NCBI RefSeq assembly: GCF_011601275.1
Contig: NZ_JAAOLY010000002.1
Span: 248,001-312,000 of the forward strand
Source: Janthinobacterium lividum
Lineage (GTDB): Bacteria > Pseudomonadota > Gammaproteobacteria > Burkholderiales > Burkholderiaceae_D
Reading direction: 5' to 3'
DNA: 64,000 nucleotides
How positions within the stretch are numbered: the stretch's first letter is position 1; every line of letters starts with the position of its first letter. The notes beneath the pieces are model-generated. The model was not told the DNA's origin. It did not search any database and worked only from the letters and a program-made list of their open reading frames with translations. Made by a program: the position numbers and the translations under genes. Of this stretch, positions 17,579 through 26,577 are shown in pieces.

Positions 17579-18904
17579 ATGCGCACATTCCCCTTGATGA
17601 AGCGAGCCGCCATGCAACGATTGTCCCTCCTCCCCGCCGCACTGCTGAGCCTGGCACTGAGTGCTCCCCCCGTCCATGCGGCCGATCCCGCATCCACTTG
17701 GCTGGCCAGCTGGACGGCCAGCCCGCAAGCCGTGTGGAGCAGCGACTTCCTGTTCCCCAGCAATGTGCCCGCCGTGCTGCAAGCACAAACCGTGCGCCAA
17801 GTGGCGCGCCTCAGCGTGGGCGGCCCGCGCGTGCGCATCGTGCTGTCGAACGCGTATGGCAAGACGCCGCTGCGCATCGGCGCGGCCACCGTGGCGCTGG
17901 CCGCGTCCACTTCCGCCATCGAACCCGGCAGCTTGCGCACACTGACATTTTCCGGCCAGCCGGCGGCCAGCGTGGCGCCGGGCGCTCCGCTCGTCAGCGA
18001 CCCCGTCGAGCTGTCCGTGCCGGACCTGACCCGGCTGACGGTGAGCCTCCACCTGCCGCAAGCCAGTCCCATGTCGACGTTTCACTGGGATGGCCGCGAG
18101 ACGGCGTGGATCGCCCCGCAGGACCAGACACGGGCCGCGCGCATCGATGACGCGCCTGGCATGCAGACCACCACGGCGCGCCTTTTACTGAGTGCGATTC
18201 AGGTGGAGGCGGCGCCGGGGGCGCAAGCCGTGGCCATCCTCGGCGATTCGATTACCGATGGCGCCAGCGCCAGCCTGGGAATGGACGCACGCTGGCCCGA
18301 TTTTCTGGCCCGGCACCTGGCGCCGCATGGCGTGGCCGTGATCAATGCGGGCATTTCCGGTGCGCGGTTGTTGTCCGATGGCATGGGAGACAATGCCCTG
18401 GCCCGCTTCGAGCGCGACGTGCTGGCGCAACCTGGCGTGCGCACGGTAATCGTCTTGCTGGGAATCAATGACATCAGCTGGCCCGGTACGGCGTTTGCGC
18501 CAAGGCAAAAACGGCCGACCCTGGAAGAATTAACAAGCGGCTACACCCAGCTGGTCGCCCAGGCCCGCAGCCGCGGCGTGCGCGTGCTCGCTGCCACCTT
18601 GACGCCGTTCGAAAACGCCCTGCCCGGCACGCCCTTGAGCAACTATTACCATCCAGAAAAAGATGCGCTGCGCCAGCAATTGAATGCGTGGATACGCGCC
18701 AGCGGCCTTTTTGATGCCGTACTCGACTTCGATGCGTTGGTCCGCAACCCGGCGCACCCGCTGCGCCTGCTGCCCGTCTACGACTCGGGCGACCATTTGC
18801 ACCCAAGCGACGCGGGCAACCGGGCGCTGGCGGAAGGGATAGACCTGTCCCTACTGTTTACAAATCAATCACCGAGGCCCGCGTACAAGGCCGTGCTCAA
18901 GTAG
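17579..18904 (+). CDS. exported SGNH/GDSL hydrolase
   Basis: A secreted esterase-like hydrolase of about 440 residues. A signal peptide ends around PPVHAADP. The N-terminal third is a beta-rich accessory region ([31 protein letters not shown]), and the SGNH core follows: block [11 protein letters not shown] (nucleophile Ser), block [12 protein letters not shown], block [11 protein letters not shown] and block [11 protein letters not shown] with the Asp-His pair. This matches the SGNH branch acting on polysaccharide or lipid esters. ATGs at 17597 and 17612 are alternative starts. The 3' end overlaps the convergent cysK by 40 bp. Confidence 0.9.
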   Translation: MRTFPLMKRAAMQRLSLLPAALLSLALSAPPVHAADPASTWLASWTASPQAVWSSDFLFPSNVPAVLQAQTVRQVARLSVGGPRVRIVLSNAYGKTPLRIGAATVALAASTSAIEPGSLRTLTFSGQPAASVAPGAPLVSDPVELSVPDLTRLTVSLHLPQASPMSTFHWDGRETAWIAPQDQTRAARIDDAPGMQTTTARLLLSAIQVEAAPGAQAVAILGDSITDGASASLGMDARWPDFLARHLAPHGVAVINAGISGARLLSDGMGDNALARFERDVLAQPGVRTVIVLLGINDISWPGTAFAPRQKRPTLEELTSGYTQLVAQARSRGVRVLAATLTPFENALPGTPLSNYYHPEKDALRQQLNAWIRASGLFDAVLDFDALVRNPAHPLRLLPVYDSGDHLHPSDAGNRALAEGIDLSLLFTNQSPRPAYKAVLK

Positions 18905-19797
18905 CGCTCGCCGAACGACGGGATGATGGTGACGATGGTCTTGCCCGCGTTTTCCGGACGGCGCGCCACTTGCAGGGCGGCCCACAGGGCGGCGCCCGAC
19001 GAGATGCCGACCAGCAAGCCTTCATCGCTGGCGGCCAGGCGCGCTGTGGCGAAGGCGTCGTCGTTCTTGACGCAAATGATTTCGTCGTAGATGGTCGTGT
19101 TGAGGATCTGCGGCACGAAACCGGCGCCGATGCCTTGGATCGGGTGCGGCCCTTTTGTGCCTTTCGACAGCATCGGCGACGCTTCCGGTTCCACGGCAAT
19201 CACCTGCAGGCCAGGCTTGCGTTCCTTCAGCACTTCGCCGATGCCGGTAATCGTGCCGCCCGTGCCCACGCCAGCGATGACGATGTCCACTTGCCCATCC
19301 GTGTCGCGCCAGATTTCCTCGGCCGTCGTGGCGCGGTGGATGGCGGGATTGGCGGGATTGTTGAATTGCTGCAGCATCAGGTAGCGCGGGTCGGCCGCCA
19401 CCAGTTCCTCTGCCTTGCGGATGGCGCCCAGCATGCCTTCGCTGCCGGGCGTGAGCACCAGCTCGGCGCCGTAGGCGCGCAGCAGGATGCGCCGCTCGCG
19501 GCTCATGGTGTCGGGCATGACGAGGGTGCAACGGTAGCCGCGCGCGGCGCACACCATGGCCAGCGCGATGCCCGTGTTGCCGCTCGTGGGCTCGACGATG
19601 ACGGTATCGGGATGGATCTTGCCAGCGGCTTCGGCGGCAACGATCATGGCCAGGCCGATGCGGTCCTTGACGCTGTGCGCGGGATTGTAGAATTCGAGTT
19701 TGGCCAGGATGGTGGCCACACTGCCGGCGGCGATGCGGTTGATGCGCACCAGGGGGGTGTTGCCGATCAGTTCAGTGACGTCGTTGGCGATGTTCAT
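18865..19797 (-). CDS. cysK: cysteine synthase A (O-acetylserine sulfhydrylase)
   Basis: A 310-residue PLP enzyme that makes cysteine from O-acetylserine and sulfide. Visible landmarks are [14 protein letters not shown], the PLP lysine in [11 protein letters not shown], the [10 protein letters not shown] substrate loop, the phosphate-binding [11 protein letters not shown] and the C-terminal [10 protein letters not shown] chose the ATG at 19797 since the protein then begins at the family's usual position ([12 protein letters not shown]) and GGAG precedes it. The 40-bp tail overlap with the SGNH hydrolase gene is longer than the other convergent overlaps here. Confidence 0.95.
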   Translation of the reverse strand: MNIANDVTELIGNTPLVRINRIAAGSVATILAKLEFYNPAHSVKDRIGLAMIVAAEAAGKIHPDTVIVEPTSGNTGIALAMVCAARGYRCTLVMPDTMSRERRILLRAYGAELVLTPGSEGMLGAIRKAEELVAADPRYLMLQQFNNPANPAIHRATTAEEIWRDTDGQVDIVIAGVGTGGTITGIGEVLKERKPGLQVIAVEPEASPMLSKGTKGPHPIQGIGAGFVPQILNTTIYDEIICVKNDDAFATARLAASDEGLLVGISSGAALWAALQVARRPENAGKTIVTIIPSFGERYLSTALYAGLGD

Positions 19798-19856
19798 GGG
19801 TGTGGTCTCCACAGCAATTTCAGGAGAACCCAGTCTACCGCGTTTCAGAGCGTAAA

Positions 19857-19886
19857 TGGCGGCGGCGCGGGCATGCGCCGCCGCCA
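19857..19886 (-). terminator. strong hairpin terminator after FKBP gene
   Basis: A perfect 12-bp stem, TGGCGGCGGCGC/GCGCCGCCGCCA, with a 6-base loop, lies directly after the FKBP stop codon. On the minus strand it is followed by TTTACG, a short T-run. It separates the FKBP gene from cysK. Confidence 0.7.
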
Positions 19887-19896
19887 AACTGAACAA

Positions 19897-20361
19897 TTAC
19901 TTAACGTCCAGCAGTTCCACGTCGAAGATCAGTGCCGAGTTCGGTGGAATGTCGCCATTGCCGGCGCCGCGCGGGCCATAAGCCAGTTCGCCTGGAATGA
20001 TCAGGGTGCGCTTGCCGCCCACTTTCATGCCGGCCACGCCCTGGTCCCAGCCCTTGATGACCATGCCCTTGCCGAGCGGGAAGTCAAACGGGCCACGACC
20101 GACGGAGCTGTCGAACTTCTTGCCGCGCGAATCTTTTGCCAGCGGACGGTACAGCCAGCCCGTGTAGTGCACGGTGACGTTATTGCCGGCGGACGCTTCC
20201 TTGCCCGTGCCAACCTTGTTGTCGATGATGATCAATTTATCGGCGACAGGGCCGGGGCTCAGCGAGACGGCCGAGGCGGGAACAGGCGCTGGCGCCTGTG
20301 CCTGCGCCAGCGACGCGGCGACGGAGCAGATCAGGGCAAACAAAACGGAGCTACGCGTCAT
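19897..20361 (-). CDS. FKBP-type peptidyl-prolyl isomerase, exported
   Basis: A 154-residue protein with a signal peptide (MTRSSVLFALICSVAASLAQA) and one FKBP domain: GNNVTVHYTGWL, DSSVGRGPFDFPLG, VIKGWDQGVAGMKVGGKRTL, IPGELAYG and the closing PPNSALIFDVELLDV. It catalyses cis-trans prolyl isomerisation in the periplasm and may assist folding. I chose the ATG at 20361 because it gives a standard signal peptide; the frame is open further upstream. A strong hairpin follows the stop. Confidence 0.93.
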   Translation of the reverse strand: MTRSSVLFALICSVAASLAQAQAPAPVPASAVSLSPGPVADKLIIIDNKVGTGKEASAGNNVTVHYTGWLYRPLAKDSRGKKFDSSVGRGPFDFPLGKGMVIKGWDQGVAGMKVGGKRTLIIPGELAYGPRGAGNGDIPPNSALIFDVELLDVK

Positions 20362-20456
20362 GATGTATTCTTTCAGTGAGTTTCGGTGAGATCCCTGCCA
20401 GTGCAAGTGGGCAGGGAACGCCAATAATAGCAAACCGCCGCAACGATAGGAAAAAC

Positions 20457-20975
20457 TTGTCGCCCGATACACACTGCCCTCGCCTGTTTTACGCGCTGTG
20501 GCCCGATGCGGCCACGCGCGCGGCCCTGGCCGCCTGGCAGGCGCGCTTGCAAGGCAAACCCGTGCGCGCCGACAAGCTGCACCTGACCCTGGCCTTCCTG
20601 GGCCAGCGCCCGGCCAGCGAGCTGCCAGCCCTGCTCGACATCCTGGCGCAATTGCCGGCGCATCCCATGCCCTTGCTGTTCGATCACGCCAGCCATTTTA
20701 CGAAGCTGATGCTGGCCTGGGCCGCCCTGGCGCAACCGTCGCCAGCCCTGCTGGACTTGCGCGCGGCCTGCATGCATAAGCTGGCGGAACAGGGACTGGC
20801 GCCCCGCTTCGAGCACGACCGTTTTACGCCGCACATCACCCTGGCGCGCCAGGCGCCGCCGCCGGCCATCGGGGACTTCGCGCCCATCGCCTGGCAGGCG
20901 GACGAGCTGGTGCTGGTGGAGTCGCTCAAGAGCAGCGGCGACTACCGCATCCTGGCCAGCAGGAAATTAAGCTAG
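20457..20975 (+). CDS. thpR: RNA 2',3'-cyclic phosphodiesterase (LigT/ThpR), TTG start
   Basis: A 172-residue 2H phosphoesterase that opens 2',3'-cyclic phosphate ends of RNA. The two HxT motifs are present: HLTLAFLG and HITLAR, each between the expected strands. I chose the TTG at 20457 because GATAGG lies seven bases upstream and the protein then starts at the family's usual position (RLFYALWPDA follows). An ATG at 20376 is possible but would overlap the leader of the divergent FKBP gene. The stop shares CTAG with tcdA. Confidence 0.88.
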   Translation: MSPDTHCPRLFYALWPDAATRAALAAWQARLQGKPVRADKLHLTLAFLGQRPASELPALLDILAQLPAHPMPLLFDHASHFTKLMLAWAALAQPSPALLDLRAACMHKLAEQGLAPRFEHDRFTPHITLARQAPPPAIGDFAPIAWQADELVLVESLKSSGDYRILASRKLS

Positions 20976-21829
20976 GCGGCGTCCGGCATCGACACGGCTA
21001 CCTCGGCCAGTTTGTCCTGACGCAAGCTTTTCAGCGCATGCGCGGCCGCCACCATGCCGAAGCTGGCCGTCACCACCACGCTGGAACCAAAACCGGCGCA
21101 GTTCAGGCCCGTCACGCCGGCGGGCGCGCTGCCATCGATGACGCACGCTTCCGCGCTTTCGGGCGTGCTCAACGGCTCCATGGAAAACACGGCGTCGACA
21201 TTGAATTTGTTTTTCACGCCACGGGGGAAACCATATTCGGTGCGCAACAGTTTTCGCACCCGCTTGAGCAGCGGTTCCTGTTCCGTTTTCGACAGGTCGC
21301 GCACGGCGATCAAGGTCGGATCCGTCTGCCCGCCCGCGCTGCCGATGGTCAGCATGGGAATGTTGCGCGCACGGCAATACGCGATCACGGCCGCTTTCGC
21401 CTTGGCATTGTCGATGGCGTCGACGAGATAGTCGAAATCGCGCCCGCCCAGCAACTGCTCGAGGTTATCGGGGGTAATAAAATCCTCGATCTGCGTGACC
21501 TGGCAAAACGGGTTGATCAGCTCGATGCGCTCGGCCAGGGCCGTGATCTTGGCCTGGCCGATGGTGTCGCTCATGGCCTGGATCTGGCGGTTGATGTTCG
21601 ATTCGGCAACATTGTCGAGATCGATCAGGGTCAGGCGGCCGATAGCGCTGCGCGCCAGCGCTTCGACGATCCAGGAACCGACGCCGCCCACGCCGATCAC
21701 ACACACATGGGCGGCACGGAAGCGCGCCAGCGCCGGCGCGCCGTACAAACGGGCAATGCCGCCGAAACGCCGCTCAAAATCGATCTCGGTCAAGTCCATG
21801 GAAATTAGTTCATTGGTGGAGGTATGCAT
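20972..21829 (-). CDS. tcdA: tRNA threonylcarbamoyladenosine dehydratase
   Basis: A ThiF/E1-like enzyme of 285 residues that cyclises t6A37 of tRNA to ct6A using ATP. It has the nucleotide-binding glycine motif VIGVGGVGSWIVEALARSAIG, the arginine finger region NINRQ, the catalytic-type AIDNAKAKAAVIAYC and TIGSAGGQTDPT, which match TcdA (CsdL/YgdL) rather than ThiF or MoeB. The start may be the ATG in MDLTEIDFERRF (21799), closer to the family's usual N-terminus. It converges on thpR. Confidence 0.92.
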   Translation of the reverse strand: MHTSTNELISMDLTEIDFERRFGGIARLYGAPALARFRAAHVCVIGVGGVGSWIVEALARSAIGRLTLIDLDNVAESNINRQIQAMSDTIGQAKITALAERIELINPFCQVTQIEDFITPDNLEQLLGGRDFDYLVDAIDNAKAKAAVIAYCRARNIPMLTIGSAGGQTDPTLIAVRDLSKTEQEPLLKRVRKLLRTEYGFPRGVKNKFNVDAVFSMEPLSTPESAEACVIDGSAPAGVTGLNCAGFGSSVVVTASFGMVAAAHALKSLRQDKLAEVAVSMPDAA

Positions 21830-21941
21830 GGCGCCATTTTAACGGACACTGCGCTGACGGATATTCTAAAATAGCTGAATTGACACAGCGACAAGCAGCG
21901 TTTGTCGCCATGCCCCACACCGCCCACCACGAGAATGCGCC

Positions 21942-23150
21942 ATGACCTCTCCCCTGTTCGACTCCGTTCCCGGCTTTGACCAACCCATCGCCGTGCTCAA
22001 GCATTGCCACGACAAGATCCGCAAGCAGCTGACCACCCTGCAAAACCTGCTGGGCCACCTGGCGCAGCACGGCAACACGGCGGACGCGCAGCAGGCGGCC
22101 AAGGCGGTGTTGCAGTATTTCAATAAAGCGGCCCATCTGCACCATGACGATGAAGAGCAGGACCTGATGCCCATGCTGCAGGCGACGGCCACGGGCGACG
22201 ATGCGGCATTGCTGACGACCCTGGTGCCGGAAATCCTGGCCGATCACCAGCGCATGGACCTGGCCTGGCTGACCCTGCGCCCGGAACTGGACGCCATCGC
22301 GGCCGGCACGGGTGTCCAATTGTCCGCCCATGGCGTGCGCGACTATGTCGCCGCCTACCAGGCCCACATGAGCAAGGAAGAGGGCCAGCTGGCGCCCATG
22401 GCCAAGCGCCTGTTCAGTGCGCAGCAGATGGAGCAGCTGGGCACGGCCATGCAGCGCCGCCGCGGCATCGCGCCGGAAGCGCCCGCGGCAGCGGCCCAGC
22501 CGGATCCGGCCGCCGTGCTGGCCGCCATGCGCACCGATTACGTGCAATCGAGCCTGAGCGAGACGGACGTGCTGGCCGATCCCATCGCCCAGTTCCAGAA
22601 ATGGTTTGCCGAAGCCGTCAAGGCCCAGGTAATGGAGCCGAACGCCATGAGCCTGGCGACCGTCAGTCCCGACGGCAAGCCCAGCTCGCGCATCGTGCTG
22701 ATCAAGCAATTCGACGAGCGGGGCTTTACCTGGTACACGAATTACCACAGCGACAAGGGCCAGCAGCTGGAACACAATCCCCACGCGGCCCTGCTGTTCT
22801 TCTGGGGTGAGCTGGAGCGGCAAGTGCGCATCGAGGGCACGGTGGTAAAAACCACGGCCGCCGAAAGCGACGAGTATTTCAATGTACGCCCCGTACAAAG
22901 CCGCTTGTCGGCGATTGCCTCGCAGCAAAGCGCCCCCATCGCCGACCGTGCCGCGCTGGAAAGCAATTACGCGGCCGTGGCCGCCGCCGTCGGCGACGCG
23001 CAGCCGCCCCGTCCTGCCCACTGGGGCGGCTACCGCTTGCAACCGGAGCGCATCGAATTCTGGCAGGGACGCCGTTCGCGCTTCCACGACCGCATCGTGT
23101 TTACGCGCGGTGCTGACGGGCAATGGAGCATGCAACGCTTGCAACCGTAA
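21942..23150 (+). CDS. pdxH: hemerythrin-like domain fused to pyridoxamine 5'-phosphate oxidase
   Basis: One uninterrupted 402-codon frame encodes two proteins normally separate. Residues 8 to about 170 are a hemerythrin-HHE-like four-helix domain with the di-iron ligand pattern: His23, His65/68 with Glu71/72 (HLHHDDEEQDLMP), His102 (ADHQRMD) and His142 with Glu146 (AHMSKEEGQLAPM). An Ala/Pro linker (about 175-192) leads to a full-length PdxH (about 193-402) with SSRIVLIKQFDERGF, NYHSDKGQQL, RPVQSRLSA and WGGYRLQP. PdxH makes pyridoxal phosphate using FMN and O2. The internal Met196 has no ribosome binding site, which argues against a separate pdxH start. Confidence 0.92.
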   Translation: MTSPLFDSVPGFDQPIAVLKHCHDKIRKQLTTLQNLLGHLAQHGNTADAQQAAKAVLQYFNKAAHLHHDDEEQDLMPMLQATATGDDAALLTTLVPEILADHQRMDLAWLTLRPELDAIAAGTGVQLSAHGVRDYVAAYQAHMSKEEGQLAPMAKRLFSAQQMEQLGTAMQRRRGIAPEAPAAAAQPDPAAVLAAMRTDYVQSSLSETDVLADPIAQFQKWFAEAVKAQVMEPNAMSLATVSPDGKPSSRIVLIKQFDERGFTWYTNYHSDKGQQLEHNPHAALLFFWGELERQVRIEGTVVKTTAAESDEYFNVRPVQSRLSAIASQQSAPIADRAALESNYAAVAAAVGDAQPPRPAHWGGYRLQPERIEFWQGRRSRFHDRIVFTRGADGQWSMQRLQP

Positions 23151-23277
23151 GCAGGATAGCCAAGGCGGCGCAAAGCAAGCTGGTCAATATCGGTGTAGGC
23201 TATGAGGGTAGAAGTTACTAAATAACATTGTTTCTCAATTTGCGGCCCCGGCTGGGGCTGCTTCATTGGAGGCCATT

Positions 23278-24513
23278 TTGTTTGTACAAAACCAACTCAA
23301 GTCCTGGATCGCCAGCATCCGCAGCAAGACCGCCTTGCCGCTACGCATAGAATTGTGGAACGGCCAGCACGTCGACCTGTCCAGCGAAACGCCCAGAGTC
23401 ACCATCCGCCTGCCGACCGTCGCCTCGGCCCGCTATCTGCTGAACCCCTCGCTGGCCAACCTGGGCTCGGCTTATGTGGAAGGCAATATCGAGGTCAAGG
23501 GCACGGCGATGGACATGATTTCCATCTGCAATGCCCTGGCGCGCAATACCTTGAAGCCGGAAGGCAAGCTGGCCCGCATCGTGCGCAGCTTTACGCACGA
23601 CAAGAGCAAGGATGCCGAAGCCATCCGCTACCACTACGACGTGTCAAACGCGTTCTATGAACAGTTTCTCGACCCCGCCCTCGTGTATTCCTGCGCCTAT
23701 TTCGAACAGGGCGACGAAACCCTGGCGCAGGCGCAAGTCAAGAAGATCGACCATATCCTGAAGAAAATCCAGCTGCAGCCGGGCCAGACCCTGCTCGACA
23801 TCGGCTGCGGCTGGGGTGCGCTCGTCATGCGTGCCGCCCAGCAATATGGCGCCCGCTGCGTGGGCGTGACCCTGTCGGAAAACCAGTACGCGCTGGCGCG
23901 CGAGCGCGTGGCGGCGGCTGGCCTGGCGCACCTGATCGACATCCGCCTGCAAGACTACCGCGACGTGACGGGCCAGTTCGACCGCATCACCAGCGTGGGC
24001 ATGTTCGAGCACGTGGGCCTGAAACACTTGCCCGACTACTTTTCCATCATCAACAAGCTGCTGGCGCCGGACGGCATGGCGATGAACCACGGCATCACCT
24101 CGACCGATCCGGACAATGGCGAGACGCCATACGGCGGCGGCGAATTCATCGAAAAATATGTGTTTCCGCACGGCGAACTGGCGCACATCGGCAACGTCCT
24201 GAAAACCATGCAGCAGGGGGGGCTGGAAGTACTGGACGTGGAAAACCTGCGGCGCCACTATGCGCGCACCTGCGCCCTGTGGACGGAAAATTTCGAAGCC
24301 CATGCCGAGCAGATTCGTCCGCTGGCGGGCGAACGGCGCTTCCGCATCTGGCACGTCTACCTGGCTGGCTGCGCCTATGCCTTCGAGCAAGATTTGATCA
24401 GCCTGTACCAGATCGTCTGCGTGAAGGCGGGCCGGCGTTCTTCCGCCCTGCCCTGGTCGCGCAACTATATGTATACGCAGGATGCCAGGCCGGCGCCCGT
24501 GCTGACGACCTGA
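23278..24513 (+). CDS. cyclopropane-fatty-acyl-phospholipid synthase family protein
   Basis: A 411-residue SAM-dependent methyltransferase that by family adds a methylene bridge to unsaturated acyl chains of membrane phospholipids. Landmarks: YHYDVSNAFYEQFLDPALVYSCAYF, motif I LLDIGCGWGALVMRAA, GVTLSENQYALARER, FDRITSVGMFEHVG and EFIEKYVFPHGEL. The start is the TTG at 23278, six bases after GGAGG (23268-23272); no nearby ATG fits. A GC-rich hairpin lies upstream at 23242-23261. It follows the pdxH fusion by 127 bp and may have its own promoter. Confidence 0.92.
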   Translation: MFVQNQLKSWIASIRSKTALPLRIELWNGQHVDLSSETPRVTIRLPTVASARYLLNPSLANLGSAYVEGNIEVKGTAMDMISICNALARNTLKPEGKLARIVRSFTHDKSKDAEAIRYHYDVSNAFYEQFLDPALVYSCAYFEQGDETLAQAQVKKIDHILKKIQLQPGQTLLDIGCGWGALVMRAAQQYGARCVGVTLSENQYALARERVAAAGLAHLIDIRLQDYRDVTGQFDRITSVGMFEHVGLKHLPDYFSIINKLLAPDGMAMNHGITSTDPDNGETPYGGGEFIEKYVFPHGELAHIGNVLKTMQQGGLEVLDVENLRRHYARTCALWTENFEAHAEQIRPLAGERRFRIWHVYLAGCAYAFEQDLISLYQIVCVKAGRRSSALPWSRNYMYTQDARPAPVLTT

Positions 24514-24531
24514 AAGCCGCGCGCGGGGCGC

Positions 24532-25065
24532 TTACTTCAGGCGCCCCGCGTACATGGCGCGGAATTTCTCCACCTTGGGCGCGACGACCAAAGCGCAATA
24601 GCCCTGCAAGGGATGCTGCTCGACATAATTCTGGTGGTAATCCTCGGCCGGATAAAAGGCCGATGCCGGCGCCAGCTGCGTGACGATGGGCGCATCCCAC
24701 ACGCCGGCCATCTCGGCGAGCACCTTGCGCGCCACCTTTTCCTGCTCCGCCGACTGGTAATGGATGACGGAGCGAAATTGCGTGCCGACATCGTTGCCCT
24801 GCCGGTTCACGGTGGTGGGATCGTGGAGGGTAAAAAAGATTTCCAGCAAGTCGTGGTAAGCGATGACGGCGGGATCGAATTCCAGGCGCACCACTTCCGC
24901 GTGGCCCGTCTCGCCCGTGCATACCTGTTCATACGTGGGGTTGGGCACGTTGCCGCCCGTGTAGCCGGCCTCGACACGCGTCACGCCGCGCACTTCCCCG
25001 TACACGGCGACCAGGCACCAGAAACAGCCACCGCCGAATACCGCCACTTCCGTCTGTTGATGCAT
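24532..25065 (-). CDS. msrA: peptide methionine sulfoxide reductase A
   Basis: A 177-residue MsrA that reduces methionine-S-sulfoxide with thioredoxin. The catalytic GGGCFWC (Cys14, Cys17) is followed by the usual AGYTGGNVPNPTYEQVCTGETGHAE segment, the FFTLHDPTT loop and YPAEDYHQNY. A further cysteine near the C-terminus (GYCALVV) may resolve the disulfide. The ATG at 25065 has AGGAGG seven bases upstream. Residues after the active site (LVAVYGEVRGV) differ slightly from the common EAVF form. Confidence 0.95.
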   Translation of the reverse strand: MHQQTEVAVFGGGCFWCLVAVYGEVRGVTRVEAGYTGGNVPNPTYEQVCTGETGHAEVVRLEFDPAVIAYHDLLEIFFTLHDPTTVNRQGNDVGTQFRSVIHYQSAEQEKVARKVLAEMAGVWDAPIVTQLAPASAFYPAEDYHQNYVEQHPLQGYCALVVAPKVEKFRAMYAGRLK

Positions 25066-25242
25066 GATGTCCTCCTGCAACGCCTCTGCGACGTATCATT
25101 TCATTACTGTAACGCAAAGCGCCATGGCCTGCAGTGCCGCTTGAAACGGCGCGTGGTGCACCGCACATAAGGGGCATGCCGGTCACGATTGCGCTGGCAT
25201 GGCCGATTTTTGGCATAATGTCAGCAAATAGACAGGTCACCC

Positions 25243-25749
25243 ATGAACACACGCTCTCCCCGCGCGCCAGCGCAAGAATTCGATACGGCACATTTCCGTC
25301 AGGCACTGTCGCAGTTTGCCACCGGCGTGACGGTCATCACGACGCGCCTGGCCGACGGCAGTTTCCGCGGCTTGACGGCCAGTTCCTTCAATTCCGTCTC
25401 GCTGTCGCCGCCCCTGGTGCTGTGGAGCCTCGGTTCTGTGGCGAACAGCATGCCCATCTTCAGCGGCAATTCGCATTACGTCATCAACGTGCTGGGCGCC
25501 GAGCAGGCGGACTTGGCTACGCGCTTTTCACGCCGCACGCCGAACCCGTTCGACGACGTCGAATACGAACTGTCGCGCACGGGCCAGCCCATCCTGAAAG
25601 GCGCGTCGGCCTGGTTCGAATGCCACAACCGCAGCCGCTATCCGGAAGGCGACCACGTCATTTTCGTGGGCGAAGTGGAACAATGCGCGTTTGCCGCGCA
25701 GCCGCCCTTGATCTTCCACAATGGAAAGTTCAATACGCCACCGGCCTGA
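25243..25749 (+). CDS. flavin reductase family protein
   Basis: A 168-residue FMN-binding split-barrel protein of the flavin reductase (HpaC/DIM6/NTAB) type. The N-terminal FRQALSQFATGVTVITT, the GLTASSFNSVSLSPPLVLW flavin-binding segment, ANSMPIFSG, and the C-terminal EGDHVIFVGEVEQC are all diagnostic. Such proteins reduce free FMN or FAD with NAD(P)H, often for a partner monooxygenase, but no oxygenase gene is adjacent, so its role is open. A bidirectional terminator follows. Confidence 0.9.
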   Translation: MNTRSPRAPAQEFDTAHFRQALSQFATGVTVITTRLADGSFRGLTASSFNSVSLSPPLVLWSLGSVANSMPIFSGNSHYVINVLGAEQADLATRFSRRTPNPFDDVEYELSRTGQPILKGASAWFECHNRSRYPEGDHVIFVGEVEQCAFAAQPPLIFHNGKFNTPPA

Positions 25750-25763
25750 GCCTGATGAACAAA

Positions 25764-25790
25764 AAAAAATCCGCCGAGGCGGATTTTTTG
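25764..25790. terminator. bidirectional terminator between flavin reductase and ompW
   Basis: AAAAAATCCGC-CGAG-GCGGATTTTTT forms a stem flanked by an A-run and a T-run, so it can stop transcription from both sides. It sits between the convergent flavin reductase and ompW stop codons. Confidence 0.85.
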
Positions 25791-25792
25791 TT

Positions 25793-26479
25793 TTACAGCG
25801 TAAATTTGTATCCGATGCTGACACTCACGGCAATCGGGTCGAGCTTGATGTCCTGCGTCTGTCCCGTCGAGAATTTCGCCTTGGTTTTCAGGAAGGTCTT
25901 GACCACGGCCACATCGGCAAACCAGCGCTCGTTGAACGCCAGGCTGCTGCCGACCACCAGGCTGCCCGCCAGCTTGTTGTCCAGGCGGTAGGTGACAGGC
26001 GATCCACCCGGATCGAGCAAGGCCGTCATCTGGCCCGAGCCTTTTTCCTTCTGGAAATAGGCATACGTCAAGCCCGCGCCAACATAAGGGCGGATCATCG
26101 CATTGGGCTGGAAGAAACGGTACTGGATGAAGGCCGTCGGCGGCAAGGCTTCCGCCGTCCCCAGCTTGCCCGTGCCCTTGATGGCACCAGCGCCCAACAG
26201 GTCATGCTTGTACGGCACGCCGAGGATCATTTCAGCGGAAATATTGTCCGTGATCATGTAGGCAAAGGTCAGGATGGGCTTGGTATCGGCCTTGACGTCC
26301 GCTTTCGTACCCGGCAGTGCTGGCGCGGAAATGTCGCCACTGTCGACGTGCGGCGTGATCTTGTTGAGGCCAGCCTTGGCCATCCAGGTGCCTGCGCTTT
26401 GCGCCGAAGCGCCCGTCGCCATGGCCATCGCGGCGGCGGCGGCCAGCACGCGTACAGCGGTATTCAAACGATTTTTCAT
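25793..26479 (-). CDS. OmpW family outer membrane protein
   Basis: A 228-residue precursor with a signal peptide (AAAAAMAMATGASAQ). The mature part is an eight-stranded barrel of the OmpW family: GTWMAKAGLNKITPH, LTFAYMITDNISAEMILGVPYKHDL, PPTAFIQYRFF, RPYVGAGLTYAYF and the C-terminal strand ending in Phe-Thr-Leu (IGYKFTL), close to the aromatic BAM recognition end. OmpW proteins form narrow hydrophobic channels in the outer membrane. It follows the SGNH esterase gene by about 100 bp and may be independently transcribed. Confidence 0.93.
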   Translation of the reverse strand: MKNRLNTAVRVLAAAAAMAMATGASAQSAGTWMAKAGLNKITPHVDSGDISAPALPGTKADVKADTKPILTFAYMITDNISAEMILGVPYKHDLLGAGAIKGTGKLGTAEALPPTAFIQYRFFQPNAMIRPYVGAGLTYAYFQKEKGSGQMTALLDPGGSPVTYRLDNKLAGSLVVGSSLAFNERWFADVAVVKTFLKTKAKFSTGQTQDIKLDPIAVSVSIGYKFTL

Positions 26480-26577
26480 CTTGTCTCCTGATCATTATGT
26501 GCGGATAGCCAGGCTATCCAGTCGTGTCGCTGCCAGCGCCAGCCACGCCCCGGGGACGCAGCTGGCGCGGCGATTCC

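Noticed and set aside
21942-23150. Frameshift or assembly error joining a hemerythrin gene to pdxH
   Set aside because: Frame is continuous with normal codon use and a natural Ala/Pro linker, with no stop or start signal at the junction.
23242-23261. GC hairpin before the cyclopropane synthase-like gene
   Set aside because: An 8-bp stem with one G-T pair and no T-run after it; it is as likely a leader structure as a terminator, so not annotated separately.
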